64,000 nt of DNA from Kitasatospora sp. MMS16-BH015 (GTDB taxonomy: Bacteria > Actinomycetota > Actinomycetes > Streptomycetales > Streptomycetaceae), in assembly GCF_002943525.1 (NCBI RefSeq), contig NZ_CP025394.1, forward strand, positions 2,976,001 through 3,040,000. The letters are read 5' to 3'. A program made the position numbers and the translations under genes. Positions 16,387 through 25,864 of this stretch are shown piece by piece (the first letter of the stretch is position 1; every line of letters begins with the position of its first letter). The notes below the pieces were generated by a model that was not told the origin of the DNA, ran no database searches, and saw only the letters and a program-made list of their open reading frames with translations.

Positions 16387-18437
16387 CCACCGACCTCGAC
16401 GCCGCCGTCGACCTGCTGACCGTGAGCGAGCTGACCGTCGACTTCGGGCCGGCGCCCGCCGTGCGCGGGGTCGACCTGCGGCTGCGGCGCGGCGAGACGC
16501 TCGGCATCGTCGGCGAATCCGGCTCCGGCAAGTCCGTCACCGCGCTGGCCGTGCTCGGCCTGCTGCCCGGCACCGCCGCCGTCAGCGGCTCGGTGCAGCT
16601 GGAGGGCCGCGAGCTGGTCGGCCTGCCCAACAAGGAGATCGCCAAGATCCGGGGCAACAAGGTGGCGATGGTCTTCCAGGACCCGCTCTCCGCCTTCACC
16701 CCGGTCTACCGGATCGGCGACCAGATCGTCGAGGCCCTCCGGATCCACCAGCGCCTGGACAAGGCCGCCGCCCGCACCCGGGCCGCCGAACTGCTCGACC
16801 TGGTCGGCATCCCAGACCCGCAGCGCGCCCTGGACAGCTTCCCGCACGAGTTCTCCGGCGGCATGCGCCAGCGCGCGATGATCGCCATGGCGATCGCCAA
16901 CGACCCCGACATCCTGCTCGCCGACGAGCCCACCACCGCCCTGGACGTCACCATCCAGGCCCAGGTGCTCGAGGTGCTGCGCCGGGCCCAGCGCGAGACC
17001 GGCGCCGCCCTGGTGCTGGTCAGCCACGACCTCGGGGTGATCGCCGGGATGGCCGACCGGGTCGCCGTGATGTATGCCGGGCGGGTGGTGGAGACCGCCC
17101 CCGTGGACGAGCTCTTCGCCCGCCCCCGCCACCCGTACACCCTCGGCCTGATCGGCGCCGTCCCCCGCCTGGACGCCGGCGGCGGCCCGCTGGTGCCGAT
17201 CCCCGGCACGCCGATCCCGCTGGCCGAGCTGCCCGGCGGCTGCCCCTTCGCCGCCCGCTGCCCGCTGGTCGAGGACCGCTGCCGCACGGTCGAGCCCCCG
17301 TTGACCGGGGCAGGCGACCACCTGGCCGCCTGCGTCCGCGCCGAGGAACTCGCCGAGCGGGCGCCCGCCCCCGGCGAGGTCTACCCGCTGCCCGTGGTGC
17401 CGCCGCCCGCCGTGGCCGCCCCGCGCGCGGAGCGCTCCGCCGTGCTCACCGTCACCGGCCTCGGCAAGACCTTCCCGGTGCTCAAGGGCTCCGTCTTCAA
17501 GCGCAAGGTCGGCGAGGTCTACGCCGTGGACGGCGTGGAGCTGGACATCCGCCAGGGCGAGACGCTCGGTCTGGTCGGCGAATCCGGCTCCGGCAAGTCC
17601 ACCACCCTGTTCGAGATCCTCAACCTGGCCGCCCCGCAGACCGGCCGGATCGAACTCCTCGGCCAGGACACCGCCGGCCTGGACCGCGCCGCCGCGCACC
17701 GGCTCCGCTCGGACCTGCAGATCGTCTTCCAGGACCCGATGGCCAGCCTGGACCCCCGGATGCCGGTCAGCGACATCATCGCCGAACCCCTGCTCGCCCA
17801 GCGCGCCCCGCGCGAGCTGATCACCCAGCGGGTGCCCGAACTGCTCCGCCAGGTCGGCCTCGACCCGGCCCACGCCGGCCGCTACCCGCACCAGTTCTCC
17901 GGCGGCCAGCGCCAGCGGATCTCGATCGCCCGCGCCCTGGCCGTCCAGCCCAAGCTGCTCGTCCTGGACGAGCCGGTCTCCGCATTGGACGTCTCCGTCC
18001 AGGCTGGCGTGCTCAACCTGCTCCAGCAGCTCAAGGCCGAGCTCGGCCTGGCCTACCTCTTCGTCTCGCACGACCTCTCGGTGATCCGCCACCTCTCGGA
18101 CCGGGTCAGCGTGATGTACCTCGGCCGCACCGTCGAATCCGGCACCGTCGCGTCCGTCTTCGCCGCACCCCGCCACCCCTACACCCGCGCCCTGCTCTCC
18201 GCCGTCCCCCTGCCCGACCCCGCCGCCGAACGCGCCCGCGAGCGCATCCTGCTGGCCGGCGACCCGCCGTCCGCCACCACCCGGCACACCGGCTGCCGCT
18301 TCCGCACCCGCTGCAACGTCTACGCCGCACTCGACGCTTCGCGTCGGACTCTCTGCGAGGAGTCCACCCCGGCGCTGGAGCAGGCTGACCCGGGAGTCGA
18401 CCACGCCGCAGCCTGCCACTTCGGTGAGTTGCAATAA
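16383..18437 (+). CDS. fused double ATP-binding subunit (DppD-DppF) of the oligopeptide transporter
   Basis: The 684-aa product contains two complete ABC ATPase domains where most systems have two separate proteins. Each has Walker A GESGSGKS (about residues 45 and 400), a signature motif (FSGGMRQRAMIAMA; FSGGQRQRISIARAL) and Walker B (ILLADEPTTALDV; LLVLDEPVSALDV). Each half ends with the oligopeptide-type C-terminal extension with cysteines (CPFAARCP; CRFRTRCN), which in this family can bind an Fe-S cluster. The GTG start overlaps the previous stop, so it is translationally coupled; the long upstream extension of this open frame is a shadow of the permease genes. Confidence 0.93.
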   Translation: MTTDLDAAVDLLTVSELTVDFGPAPAVRGVDLRLRRGETLGIVGESGSGKSVTALAVLGLLPGTAAVSGSVQLEGRELVGLPNKEIAKIRGNKVAMVFQDPLSAFTPVYRIGDQIVEALRIHQRLDKAAARTRAAELLDLVGIPDPQRALDSFPHEFSGGMRQRAMIAMAIANDPDILLADEPTTALDVTIQAQVLEVLRRAQRETGAALVLVSHDLGVIAGMADRVAVMYAGRVVETAPVDELFARPRHPYTLGLIGAVPRLDAGGGPLVPIPGTPIPLAELPGGCPFAARCPLVEDRCRTVEPPLTGAGDHLAACVRAEELAERAPAPGEVYPLPVVPPPAVAAPRAERSAVLTVTGLGKTFPVLKGSVFKRKVGEVYAVDGVELDIRQGETLGLVGESGSGKSTTLFEILNLAAPQTGRIELLGQDTAGLDRAAAHRLRSDLQIVFQDPMASLDPRMPVSDIIAEPLLAQRAPRELITQRVPELLRQVGLDPAHAGRYPHQFSGGQRQRISIARALAVQPKLLVLDEPVSALDVSVQAGVLNLLQQLKAELGLAYLFVSHDLSVIRHLSDRVSVMYLGRTVESGTVASVFAAPRHPYTRALLSAVPLPDPAAERARERILLAGDPPSATTRHTGCRFRTRCNVYAALDASRRTLCEESTPALEQADPGVDHAAACHFGELQ

Positions 18438-18460
18438 GGGGCGCGGGGAACTGCGCGAAA
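18438..18460. repeat. GGGGCGCGGGGAACTGCGCG intergenic element
   Basis: The sequence after the ATPase stop (GGGGCGCGGGGAACTGCGCG, from about 18439) matches a short element I recall seeing repeatedly behind Streptomyces genes. An inverted, partly matching copy (CGCGCCGTTCCCCGCGCCCC) lies at about 18564-18583 inside the chelatase-like gene. It may serve as a processing or termination signal. The recall of its wide distribution is from memory and was not checked. Confidence 0.4.
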
Positions 18461-18478
18461 TCGGAAGCGGCGGACGCG

Positions 18479-19279
18479 TCATCTCGCCTCGGTAGCCAGT
18501 TGCACCGTCAACGGATGGTGCAACTGGGCATCCGGGTAAGACAGCAGACGCTGCATGGTCGGCCGCGCCGTTCCCCGCGCCCCCAATAGGTAGCGTCGCA
18601 GGACCAGCCTGGCGATCAAGGGATGGTCCGCCAGCGGTGCGCCCACCGCCCACGCTCCCGAGTCCGCCAGGGATTCCGTGAACCGGCCGGGGGCCAGCAG
18701 GTGCGTCGCGATGCTCACCCGCCCGTACCCCTCGGCCCGCAGTTCGGCCATCGCCTCGGCCACCGACGGCCGGCCGGGGCCGCTGCAGGAGCAGTAGCCG
18801 AGCCGTACCGGAGTGTCCCGGAGGAGCCCCCGCAACTGCGCCGCCGCCTGCCGCGCGCCGTCATTGCCACCCTCCCGCGCCGACCCCGCCGCCGCGACCA
18901 CCACCGCCTCACTCGCCCCGCCGGCCGTCTCCTCGGCCTCCCGCAGCCGTCCGTAGAGCGCGACCGCGACCGCCCCGGCGCCGCTCAGGCCGGGCGTCAG
19001 CACGGCCCGGTCGCCGACCAGCGCCGGCAGGTCCACCCGCCGGTGGTAGCCGTCGCCGAGCAGCACCGGCACCACCACCGCGGGCCCGCCCAGCGAGTCC
19101 AGCACCTCGGCCGGCCCGGGCCGCCGCACGTCCAGGTACCCGACAGCCGGCAACTCCCCCAGCCACGCGCCGAGTTGCCCGCGCAGGCGACCGATCACGG
19201 CCTCCGCCCCGGCCGCCGCACTGCCGTGCACCGCCAGCACCAGCGGGGGCGCCTCCGCCACCAGCCCGAGCTCCGTCAT
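18479..19279 (-). CDS. sirohydrochlorin chelatase-like protein (CbiX/SirB family)
   Basis: CbiX-type chelatases insert Fe2+ or Co2+ into sirohydrochlorin; siroheme is the cofactor of the neighbouring NirB. The 266-aa product has the strand-plus-His start PLVLAVHGSAAAGAEAVI, then a repeated half with VVVPVLLGDGYHRRVDLPAL and VSIATHLLAPGRFTESLAD, matching the two-domain CbiX pattern. The ATG at 19279 has GAGAGGAG upstream; an in-frame extension to 19405 lacks a site. It is divergent from nirB with about 200 bases between, so a shared nitrogen or redox control region is plausible. Metal specificity cannot be told. Confidence 0.85.
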   Translation of the reverse strand: MTELGLVAEAPPLVLAVHGSAAAGAEAVIGRLRGQLGAWLGELPAVGYLDVRRPGPAEVLDSLGGPAVVVPVLLGDGYHRRVDLPALVGDRAVLTPGLSGAGAVAVALYGRLREAEETAGGASEAVVVAAAGSAREGGNDGARQAAAQLRGLLRDTPVRLGYCSCSGPGRPSVAEAMAELRAEGYGRVSIATHLLAPGRFTESLADSGAWAVGAPLADHPLIARLVLRRYLLGARGTARPTMQRLLSYPDAQLHHPLTVQLATEAR

Positions 19280-19476
19280 CAGTCCGCTCCTCTCCGTCCG
19301 CTCCTCTCCGTCCGCCTTCCACGCTAGGCAGCCCCCGGCCACCCCGGGAGACGCCACCGGCCACCAGCCGCCGGGCCGAAAGTCCCTGCTGATCGGGCCT
19401 TTCACTCACTCCCGGGGCCCGGCCGGCGAACGTAGCGTCGAGCACAGCCAGCAATGCCACCGGAGGAGCAGCCGTC

Positions 19477-22029
19477 ATGACAGAGACCCTGGTCGTCGTC
19501 GGACACGGAATGGTGGGCCAGCGCCTGCTGGAAGCCATGGCCGAGCGCGGGGCCTTCACCGACAGACGCTGGCAGGCCGTGGTGCTCGCCGAGGAGACGA
19601 CCCCCGCGTACGACAGGGTGCAGCTCTCGGCGAGCTTCACCGGCACCACGCCCGAGCAACTCACCATCGCCGAGCCGGAGTTCTTCACCGCCCACGGCAT
19701 CGAGCTCTGCCTGGGCGAGCCGGCCGCCCGGATCGACACCAGCACCCGCACGGTCACCACCGCGCAGGGCCGCGCCGTCCGGTACGACGCCCTGGTGCTG
19801 GCCACCGGCTCGTACCCGTACGTGCCGCCGGTGCCCGGCGCCGACGCGGCGGGCTGCTTCACCTACCGCACGCTGGCCGACGTCGAGGCGATCACCGCCC
19901 ACGCGGCCGGGGCGAGCACGGGCGTGGTGGTCGGCGGCGGGCTGCTCGGCCTGGAGGCGGCCGGGGCCCTGCGCAGCCTGGGGCTGCGCACCAGCGTGGT
20001 CGAGTTCGCACCCCGGCTGATGCCGCTGCAGGTGGACGAGGGCGGGGCCGCCGCACTGCGGGCCACCATCGAGCGGATGAGCGTCTCGGTGCACACCGGG
20101 GTCGGCGCCGCCGAGGTGGAGCGCGACGAGGCCGGGGCCGTCCGGCGGCTGCGGCTGAGCGACGGCAGCAGCGTCGAGGCGGAGCTGGTGGTGTTCTCGG
20201 CGGGCGTCCGCCCGAGGGACGGACTCGCCCGTGCGGCCGGCCTGCTGGTGGGCGACCACGGCGGGGTCGCGGTGGACCGGTACTGCCGCACCACCGACCC
20301 GGCGGTGTACGCGATCGGCGAGTGCGCGCAGACCTGCGACGGCAAGGTGTACGGCCTGGTGGCCCCGGGTTACCAGATGGCCGAGACGGTGGCCGCGCGG
20401 CTCTGCGGCGACCGGGAGTCGGCCTTCACCGGCGCGGACACCGACACCAAGCTCAAGCTGCTCGGCGCCGACGTGGCCAGCTTCGGCGACCCGTTCGGCG
20501 AGGACGAGCACACCGTCCGGGTGCTGTTCTCCGACTCCCGCGCGGGCGTCTACAAGAAGCTGGTGCTGGGCGCGGACGGCCGGCTGATCGGCGGCATCCT
20601 GGTCGGCGACGCCGCCGCCTACGGCTCGCTGCGACCGCACGCGGGCAGCGAACTCCCGCTGCCGGCAAGCCCGGAGAGCTTCCTGCTGCCCGCCGGCGGC
20701 GAACCGCTGCCCGGCGCCGACCTCCTGCCGGAGGAGGCGGCGGTCTGCAGCTGTCACAACGTGACCAAGGGCGCCGTCCACCGGGCGGTGGCCGAACACG
20801 GGCTGACCGACCTGGCCGGGGTCAAGCGCTGCACCAAGGCCGGCACCGGCTGCGGCGGCTGCGCGGGCACCCTCCAACAGCTGCTCGACGGCCTCGGGGT
20901 CGAGCAACTCCCGGGCCTGTGCGAGCACTTCGCATTCTCCCGGAGCGAGCTCTACCAGCGGATCGCCACCGAGCGGCTGACCTCCTTCGAGCAGATCGCC
21001 GCCCGCCACGGCAGCGGCGACGGCTGCGCCGTCTGCAAGCCGGTGGTGGCCAACATCCTGGCCACCCTCTCCCCCGAACTGGGCCTGGCCCATGTGCTCG
21101 ACCCCGGGCAGGCCGGGCTCCAGGACAGCAACGACCGCTACCTGGCCAACCTGCAGAAGGACGGCAGCTATTCGGTGGTGCCGCGCATCCCGGGCGGCGA
21201 ACTCACCGCCGAGCAGCTGATCGTGATCGGCGAGGTGGCCCGCGACTTCGGGCTCTACACCAAGCTGACCGGCGGCCAGCGGATCGACCTGTTCGGCGCC
21301 CGGGCCGATCAACTGCCTGCAATCTGGCGGCGGTTGGTGGCGGCCGGGTTCGAATCCGGGCACGCCTACGGCAAGTCGCTGCGCACCGTGAAGTCCTGCG
21401 TGGGCAGCCGCTGGTGCCGGTTCGGCCAGGGCGATTCGGTGCAGCTGGCGATCGACCTGGAGCTGCGCTACCGGGGGCTGCGCACCCCGCACAAGATCAA
21501 GGGCGGGGTCTCCGGCTGCCTGCGCGAGTGCGCCGAGGCCCGCGGCAAGGACCTCGGGGTGATCGCCACCGCCAACGGCTGGAACCTCTACGTCGGCGGC
21601 AACGGCGGCACCACCCCGCGCCACGCCGACCTGCTGGCCGCCGACCTGAGCACCGAGGAGCTGATCCGGCTCACCGACCGCTTCCTGATGCACTACGTGC
21701 GCACCGCCGAGCGGCTGGAGCGCACCGCCGCCTGGATCGAGCGGGTCGGCCTGGAGTCGGTGCGGCGGGTGGTGGTCGAGGACGCCGAGGGCACCGCCGC
21801 CGAGCTGGAGGCCCAGCTGGCCCGCCACGTCGCGGCCTACCGCGACGAGTGGGAGGCCGTGCTGGCCGACCCAGCCCGGCTGCGCCGCTTCGCCCCCTTC
21901 GTGAACGCCCCCGCCGACATCGCCTTCACCGACCCCACTTCCGCCGACCCCACTTCCGCCGACCCCACTTCCGCCGACGGCGCCCCGGCCGCCGCCACCC
22001 CGTCCACCCCCGAACTCCAGGAGAGCTGA
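19477..22029 (+). CDS. nirB: NADH-dependent nitrite reductase, large subunit
   Basis: NirB reduces nitrite to ammonium with NADH via FAD, a [2Fe-2S] domain and siroheme/[4Fe-4S]. The 850-aa product begins with a Rossmann motif (VVVGHGMVGQRLLEAM) and a second NAD-binding loop (GVVVGGGLLGLEAAGAL). The BFD-like cysteines are in CSCHNVTKGAVHR and GTGCGGCAG. The sulfite/nitrite reductase C-terminal part has SCVGSRWCRFG and GGVSGCLRECAEARGKDLG, which bind the cluster and siroheme. The start has GGAGGAGC before it. The extreme C-terminus carries three tandem DPTSA repeats not seen in typical NirB. nirD follows with a one-base overlap. A GTAGCGTC element at about 19432 may be a -10 region. Confidence 0.96.
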   Translation: MTETLVVVGHGMVGQRLLEAMAERGAFTDRRWQAVVLAEETTPAYDRVQLSASFTGTTPEQLTIAEPEFFTAHGIELCLGEPAARIDTSTRTVTTAQGRAVRYDALVLATGSYPYVPPVPGADAAGCFTYRTLADVEAITAHAAGASTGVVVGGGLLGLEAAGALRSLGLRTSVVEFAPRLMPLQVDEGGAAALRATIERMSVSVHTGVGAAEVERDEAGAVRRLRLSDGSSVEAELVVFSAGVRPRDGLARAAGLLVGDHGGVAVDRYCRTTDPAVYAIGECAQTCDGKVYGLVAPGYQMAETVAARLCGDRESAFTGADTDTKLKLLGADVASFGDPFGEDEHTVRVLFSDSRAGVYKKLVLGADGRLIGGILVGDAAAYGSLRPHAGSELPLPASPESFLLPAGGEPLPGADLLPEEAAVCSCHNVTKGAVHRAVAEHGLTDLAGVKRCTKAGTGCGGCAGTLQQLLDGLGVEQLPGLCEHFAFSRSELYQRIATERLTSFEQIAARHGSGDGCAVCKPVVANILATLSPELGLAHVLDPGQAGLQDSNDRYLANLQKDGSYSVVPRIPGGELTAEQLIVIGEVARDFGLYTKLTGGQRIDLFGARADQLPAIWRRLVAAGFESGHAYGKSLRTVKSCVGSRWCRFGQGDSVQLAIDLELRYRGLRTPHKIKGGVSGCLRECAEARGKDLGVIATANGWNLYVGGNGGTTPRHADLLAADLSTEELIRLTDRFLMHYVRTAERLERTAAWIERVGLESVRRVVVEDAEGTAAELEAQLARHVAAYRDEWEAVLADPARLRRFAPFVNAPADIAFTDPTSADPTSADPTSADGAPAAATPSTPELQES
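21931..21975 (+). repeat. three tandem copies of a 15-base repeat inside nirB
   Basis: GACCCCACTTCCGCC occurs three times head to tail without mismatch. In the nirB frame it encodes DPTSA repeated, in the disordered tail after the catalytic domain. The 15-base unit keeps the frame, so copy-number changes would only alter the tail length. Confidence 0.9.
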
Positions 22030-22379
22030 TGCGCACCACCGACCTCGTCCAGCTCCGCACCCCCACCGACGGCTGGGTCACCGTCTGCCGCTACGCGGCG
22101 CTCGAACCGGCCTGCGGGGTGACCGCCCTGCTCCCGGACGGCGGCCAGGCCGCGGTCTTCCGGCTGCCCTCCGGCGAGGTGCTGGCCGTCGGCAACCGCG
22201 ACCCGTTCTCCGGTGCCGGCGTGATCGCCGACGGCATCACCGGCAGCGTGGACGGCGTGCCGATCGTCGCCTCCCCGATGCACAAGCAGACCTTCGACCT
22301 GCGCACCGGCCACTGCCTGGACGACCCCGAGCGGGCCCTGCCCAGCTACCCGACCCGCCTGGTCGCCCCGGCCGGCTGA
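22029..22379 (+). CDS. nirD: nitrite reductase small subunit NirD
   Basis: NirD is the small Rieske-fold partner of NirB. The 116-aa product shows the fold's strands (WVTVCRYAALEPACGVTALL, AAVFRLPSGEVLAVGNRDPFSGAGVI, VPIVASPMHKQTFDLRTGHCLDD). As in NirD generally, the CxH/CxxH ligands of a true Rieske centre are missing, so it holds no cluster. Its ATG overlaps the nirB stop by one base (TGATG), which ties its translation to nirB. Confidence 0.92.
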   Translation: MRTTDLVQLRTPTDGWVTVCRYAALEPACGVTALLPDGGQAAVFRLPSGEVLAVGNRDPFSGAGVIADGITGSVDGVPIVASPMHKQTFDLRTGHCLDDPERALPSYPTRLVAPAG

Positions 22380-22449
22380 CCAGGTGACCCTTCACCCGGA
22401 CGGCCCGTCCGGAGCGCGGGCCCGACGGGCCGTCAGTAGCGTCCGGGCC

Positions 22450-23562
22450 ATGGATCCGACCACCCCCACCGACGCGCTCGGCGCCGATGAGACCCTCGGC
22501 GCCGGGCCGCCGGAGGCCCCGCCCACCCCGGGCCGCTCCGTCGCCACCAGGGCGAGCCTGTGTGCTGCCGGGGTGGCGGCGCTGCTGCTGGTGGCCATCG
22601 TGCTCGGCAGCCGGGGCCTGCGGGACTTCGACTCCGCCCTGGTGCCCTACACCGTGGCCACCGTCTTCCTCGCCTTCGGCGTGACCTACCGGTACGTGGT
22701 GTGGATCTCCGCGCCCGGCGCCCGCCGGCTCTTCCGCCAGGGCTGGCGCACCGCCCTCTCCTGGCAGAACCTGCGCTCCACCCCCACCGCGCTGCCCCGG
22801 CTGGCCGTCACCTACCTGGGCTTCCAGAAGTTCCTCGGCGCCCGTTCGCACGCCCGCTGGGCCGCCCACCAGCTCATGTTCTGGGGCTGCCTGCTGGCCG
22901 CGGCCATCACCTTCCCGCTGACCTGGGGCTGGTTCACCTTCACCGCCTCCAGCGCCACCGGCCCCGGCTACGCGATGCGGATCTGGGGCTTCAAGGTGCT
23001 CGGCTTCGACTCCGGCAGCTTCTTCGGCTGGGCCATGTACCACGGCCTCGACCTCGCCGCCGTGCTGGTCATCGCGGGCGCCGGCTACTTCCTCTGGCGC
23101 CGCACCCGCGACCGCGAGGCGATCACCGGCCAGCGCTTCGGCTACGACTTCCTGCCGCTGCTCGCCCTGATCACCATCTCGGTCACCGGCCTGCTGCTCA
23201 CCTTCTCCACCGTCGCCCTGCACGGCGGCGGCTACGAGTTCCTCGCCCTGCTGCACATGGCCTCGGTGGTGTTCACCCTGGTCTACCTGCCCTTCGGCAA
23301 GTTCTTCCACATCGTGCAGCGCCCGGCCGCCGTCGGCATGCAGCTCTTCAAGTACGTCTCCCGGCGCGGCCCGGAGGCCGAGGTGCGGGTCTGCCGCCGC
23401 TGCTCCGAGCCGATCGACACCGCCGCCTACGTGGACAACCTCCGCGCCACCATGCGCGACCTGCGGCTCGACTTCGACGAGTGGGCCGAGTACTGCCCGC
23501 GCTGCAAGCGGGCGCTGCGCGGCAGCGCCTACCTCTCCCAGGTGAAGCGAGGCTTCAAGTGA
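22450..23562 (+). CDS. cytochrome b-like membrane subunit with C-terminal zinc-ribbon-like motif
   Basis: The 370-aa product has about six hydrophobic helices containing histidines placed as in NarI/DsrM-type b-haem proteins (WAAHQLMFWGC, WAMYHGLDLAAVLVI, FLALLHMASVVFTLVYLPFGKFFHIVQRP). The last 60 residues are soluble and carry CRRC and CPRC pairs. It is the first gene of a five-gene set that overlaps or nearly abuts to 27551, so it probably passes electrons between the quinone pool and the molybdoenzyme. A GTAGCGTC stretch shortly before the ATG could be a -10 region giving a very short leader. Haem binding and direction of electron flow are inferred. The nitrate-reductase label rests on the neighbours. 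Confidence 0.7.
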   Translation: MDPTTPTDALGADETLGAGPPEAPPTPGRSVATRASLCAAGVAALLLVAIVLGSRGLRDFDSALVPYTVATVFLAFGVTYRYVVWISAPGARRLFRQGWRTALSWQNLRSTPTALPRLAVTYLGFQKFLGARSHARWAAHQLMFWGCLLAAAITFPLTWGWFTFTASSATGPGYAMRIWGFKVLGFDSGSFFGWAMYHGLDLAAVLVIAGAGYFLWRRTRDREAITGQRFGYDFLPLLALITISVTGLLLTFSTVALHGGGYEFLALLHMASVVFTLVYLPFGKFFHIVQRPAAVGMQLFKYVSRRGPEAEVRVCRRCSEPIDTAAYVDNLRATMRDLRLDFDEWAEYCPRCKRALRGSAYLSQVKRGFK

Positions 23563-25859
23563 GTGACCGGTTCGACCGGGTCGACCCGGTGATCGCCCCG
23601 CCCGGCACCCGGCGCTTCCGCGACGCGGGCGGCCTGCCCGCCGACCGCTGGCGGGCCGACCAGACCGGCGAGCGCCTGGTGCCCACCCACTGCTGCTTCT
23701 GCGGCGTGCAGTGCGGGATGTACCTGCGGGTCAACGGGGCCGGCCAGGTCTTCGGCGTCGAGCCGCGCAACCACGACATCAACCGGATGCGGCTCTGCCC
23801 CAAGGGCATCAACGCCTACCAGCAGGTCAACCACCCCGACCGGCTCACCGCCCCGCTGCTGCGCCGCACCCGCACCGAGCCGTTCCGCGAGGTGACCTGG
23901 GAGGAGGCGCTCTCCTACACCGTCTCGGAGATCCGCCGGATCCAGGGCGAGCACGGCGCGGACTCCTTTGGGCTGCTCGGCGGGGCCAGCCTCTTCTCGG
24001 AGAAGACCTACCTCGTGGGCAAGTTCGCCCGCGTGGCACTGAAGACCCGGCACGTGGACTACAACGGACGGCTCTGCATGGTCAGCGCGGCCGGGGCCAA
24101 CAAGCTGGCCTTCGGCATCGACCGGGCCGGCAACCCGTTCTCGGACATCCTGCAGACCGACTGCCTGCTGATCGCCGGCTCCAACGTCGGCGAGTGCTTC
24201 CCGGTGATGACCCAGTACGTCTGGGGCGCCCGGGACCGCGGCGCCAAGCTGATCGTGGTCGACCCGCGCGAGACGGCGGTGGCCCGGACGGCCGACGTGC
24301 ACGTGGCGCTCAAGTCCGGCACCGACTCGGTGTTCTTCAACGCGCTGCTGAACGTGGTGATCGAGGACGGCCTGACCGACGAGGCGTTCATCGCCGCGCA
24401 CACCACCGGCTGGGCCGAGGTCAAGCAGACCGTCAAGGCCTACCCGCCCAGCCGGGCGGCCGAGGTCTGCGGCATCCCGGAATCCCAAGTCGTCCAGGTG
24501 GCAAGGATGTTCGCCACCGCACACCGGGCGATGGCCTGGCACGCGCGCGGCATCGAGCACCACACCCAGGGCGTGGAGAACTGCCTGAGCGTGATCAACC
24601 TCTGTGCCGCCACCGGCAATCTGGGCGAACCCGGCCGCGGCTACGGCACCATCACCGGCCAGGGCAACGGCCAGGGCGGCCGCGAGCACGGCCAGAAGTC
24701 CGACCTGCTGCCGGGCGGCCGCTCGATCAGCAACCCCGAGCACCGCCGGCAGATCGCCGAGATCTGGGGCATCGAGGAGGCCGAACTCCCGAAGGCCGGC
24801 ACCTCGATGATGGAGATGGTCTGGCAGATGCAGCGCCGCGAGATCCGCGGCCTGATCGGCCTGTGCAACAACCCCTTCGTCTCACTGCCCAACTACGCGA
24901 CGGTGAAGGACGGTTACGACACCCTGGAGTTCCACGCCCAGCTGGACTTCTTCCTCTCCGAGACCGCCGCCAACGCCCACGTGGTCTTCCCGGTCACCAC
25001 CTGGGCCGAGGACGAGGGCGTGATGGCCAACGCCGAGGCCCGGGTGGTCAAGCACAACAAGGCCCAGGAGCCCCCGCCGGGCGTGCGCACCGACACCTGG
25101 GTGCTCTGCGAACTGGCCCGCCGGCTCGGCGTCGGCGAGAAGTTCGACTTCCCCGGTTCGCGCGAGCTCTTCGACGAGCTGCGCCTCGCCTCGGCGGGCA
25201 CGGTGAACGACTACTTCGGCATCACCTACGAGCGTCTGGAGCAGACCGGCGGCATCGCGTGGCCCTGTCCGACCCTCGAACACCCGGGCACGCCAAGGCT
25301 GTTCGAGGGCGGCAAGACGTACCACCCGGACGGCAAGGTGCACCTGCAGACCGTCGAGTGGCACCCGCCGGCCGACCCGTACAGCGAGGAGTACCCGATG
25401 ACGCTGACCACGGGACGGACCGTGGCGCACTTCCTCTCCGGCAACCAGACCCGCCGGCTCGGCGCCCTGGTCGAGCAGACCCCGCGCCCCTGGGTCGAGG
25501 TGCACCCCTCGCACGGCTTCCGCAACGGCGACCCGGTCCGGGTGGTCACCCGGCGCGGCAGCCAGGTGCTGCCCGCCCTGGTCACCGAGGCGATCCGGGC
25601 CGACCACGTCTTCGTCCCGTACCACTGGCCCTACCCGGTGGCCGCCAACGCGCTCACCGTGGACGCGCTCGACCCGCGCTCGAAGATCCCCGAGTACAAG
25701 GTCTGCGCCGTCCGGATCGAGCGGGCCGCCTCGCTGGACGAAGTCCCCGCGCCGCCGACCCCACCGGGCCGCACGGCCTACCCGGAGGCCCAGGCCTCCC
25801 GCACCGACCCGCTGCCGCCGACCTCCCCCCAGGGGCGCGGCACCGCCGAGAGGGGCTGA
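23559..25859 (+). CDS. molybdopterin oxidoreductase, NasA/NarB-type nitrate reductase catalytic subunit
   Basis: The 766-aa product is a Mo-bis-MGD enzyme of the Nas/Nap/formate dehydrogenase group. The N-terminal [4Fe-4S] ligands are in HCCFCGVQCG (about residues 44-53) and CPKGINAYQQ. The Mo ligand Cys is in YNGRLCMVSAAGANK (Cys173). The nitrate-reductase-like stretch GQGNGQGGREHGQKSDLLPG is present. No Tat signal is seen, so the enzyme should be cytoplasmic. The GTG start overlaps the preceding stop by four bases. With narK and nirBD adjacent, nitrate is the most likely substrate; a formate dehydrogenase-like activity cannot be excluded from sequence alone. Confidence 0.88.
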   Translation: MSDRFDRVDPVIAPPGTRRFRDAGGLPADRWRADQTGERLVPTHCCFCGVQCGMYLRVNGAGQVFGVEPRNHDINRMRLCPKGINAYQQVNHPDRLTAPLLRRTRTEPFREVTWEEALSYTVSEIRRIQGEHGADSFGLLGGASLFSEKTYLVGKFARVALKTRHVDYNGRLCMVSAAGANKLAFGIDRAGNPFSDILQTDCLLIAGSNVGECFPVMTQYVWGARDRGAKLIVVDPRETAVARTADVHVALKSGTDSVFFNALLNVVIEDGLTDEAFIAAHTTGWAEVKQTVKAYPPSRAAEVCGIPESQVVQVARMFATAHRAMAWHARGIEHHTQGVENCLSVINLCAATGNLGEPGRGYGTITGQGNGQGGREHGQKSDLLPGGRSISNPEHRRQIAEIWGIEEAELPKAGTSMMEMVWQMQRREIRGLIGLCNNPFVSLPNYATVKDGYDTLEFHAQLDFFLSETAANAHVVFPVTTWAEDEGVMANAEARVVKHNKAQEPPPGVRTDTWVLCELARRLGVGEKFDFPGSRELFDELRLASAGTVNDYFGITYERLEQTGGIAWPCPTLEHPGTPRLFEGGKTYHPDGKVHLQTVEWHPPADPYSEEYPMTLTTGRTVAHFLSGNQTRRLGALVEQTPRPWVEVHPSHGFRNGDPVRVVTRRGSQVLPALVTEAIRADHVFVPYHWPYPVAANALTVDALDPRSKIPEYKVCAVRIERAASLDEVPAPPTPPGRTAYPEAQASRTDPLPPTSPQGRGTAERG

Positions 25860-25864
25860 GGCCC

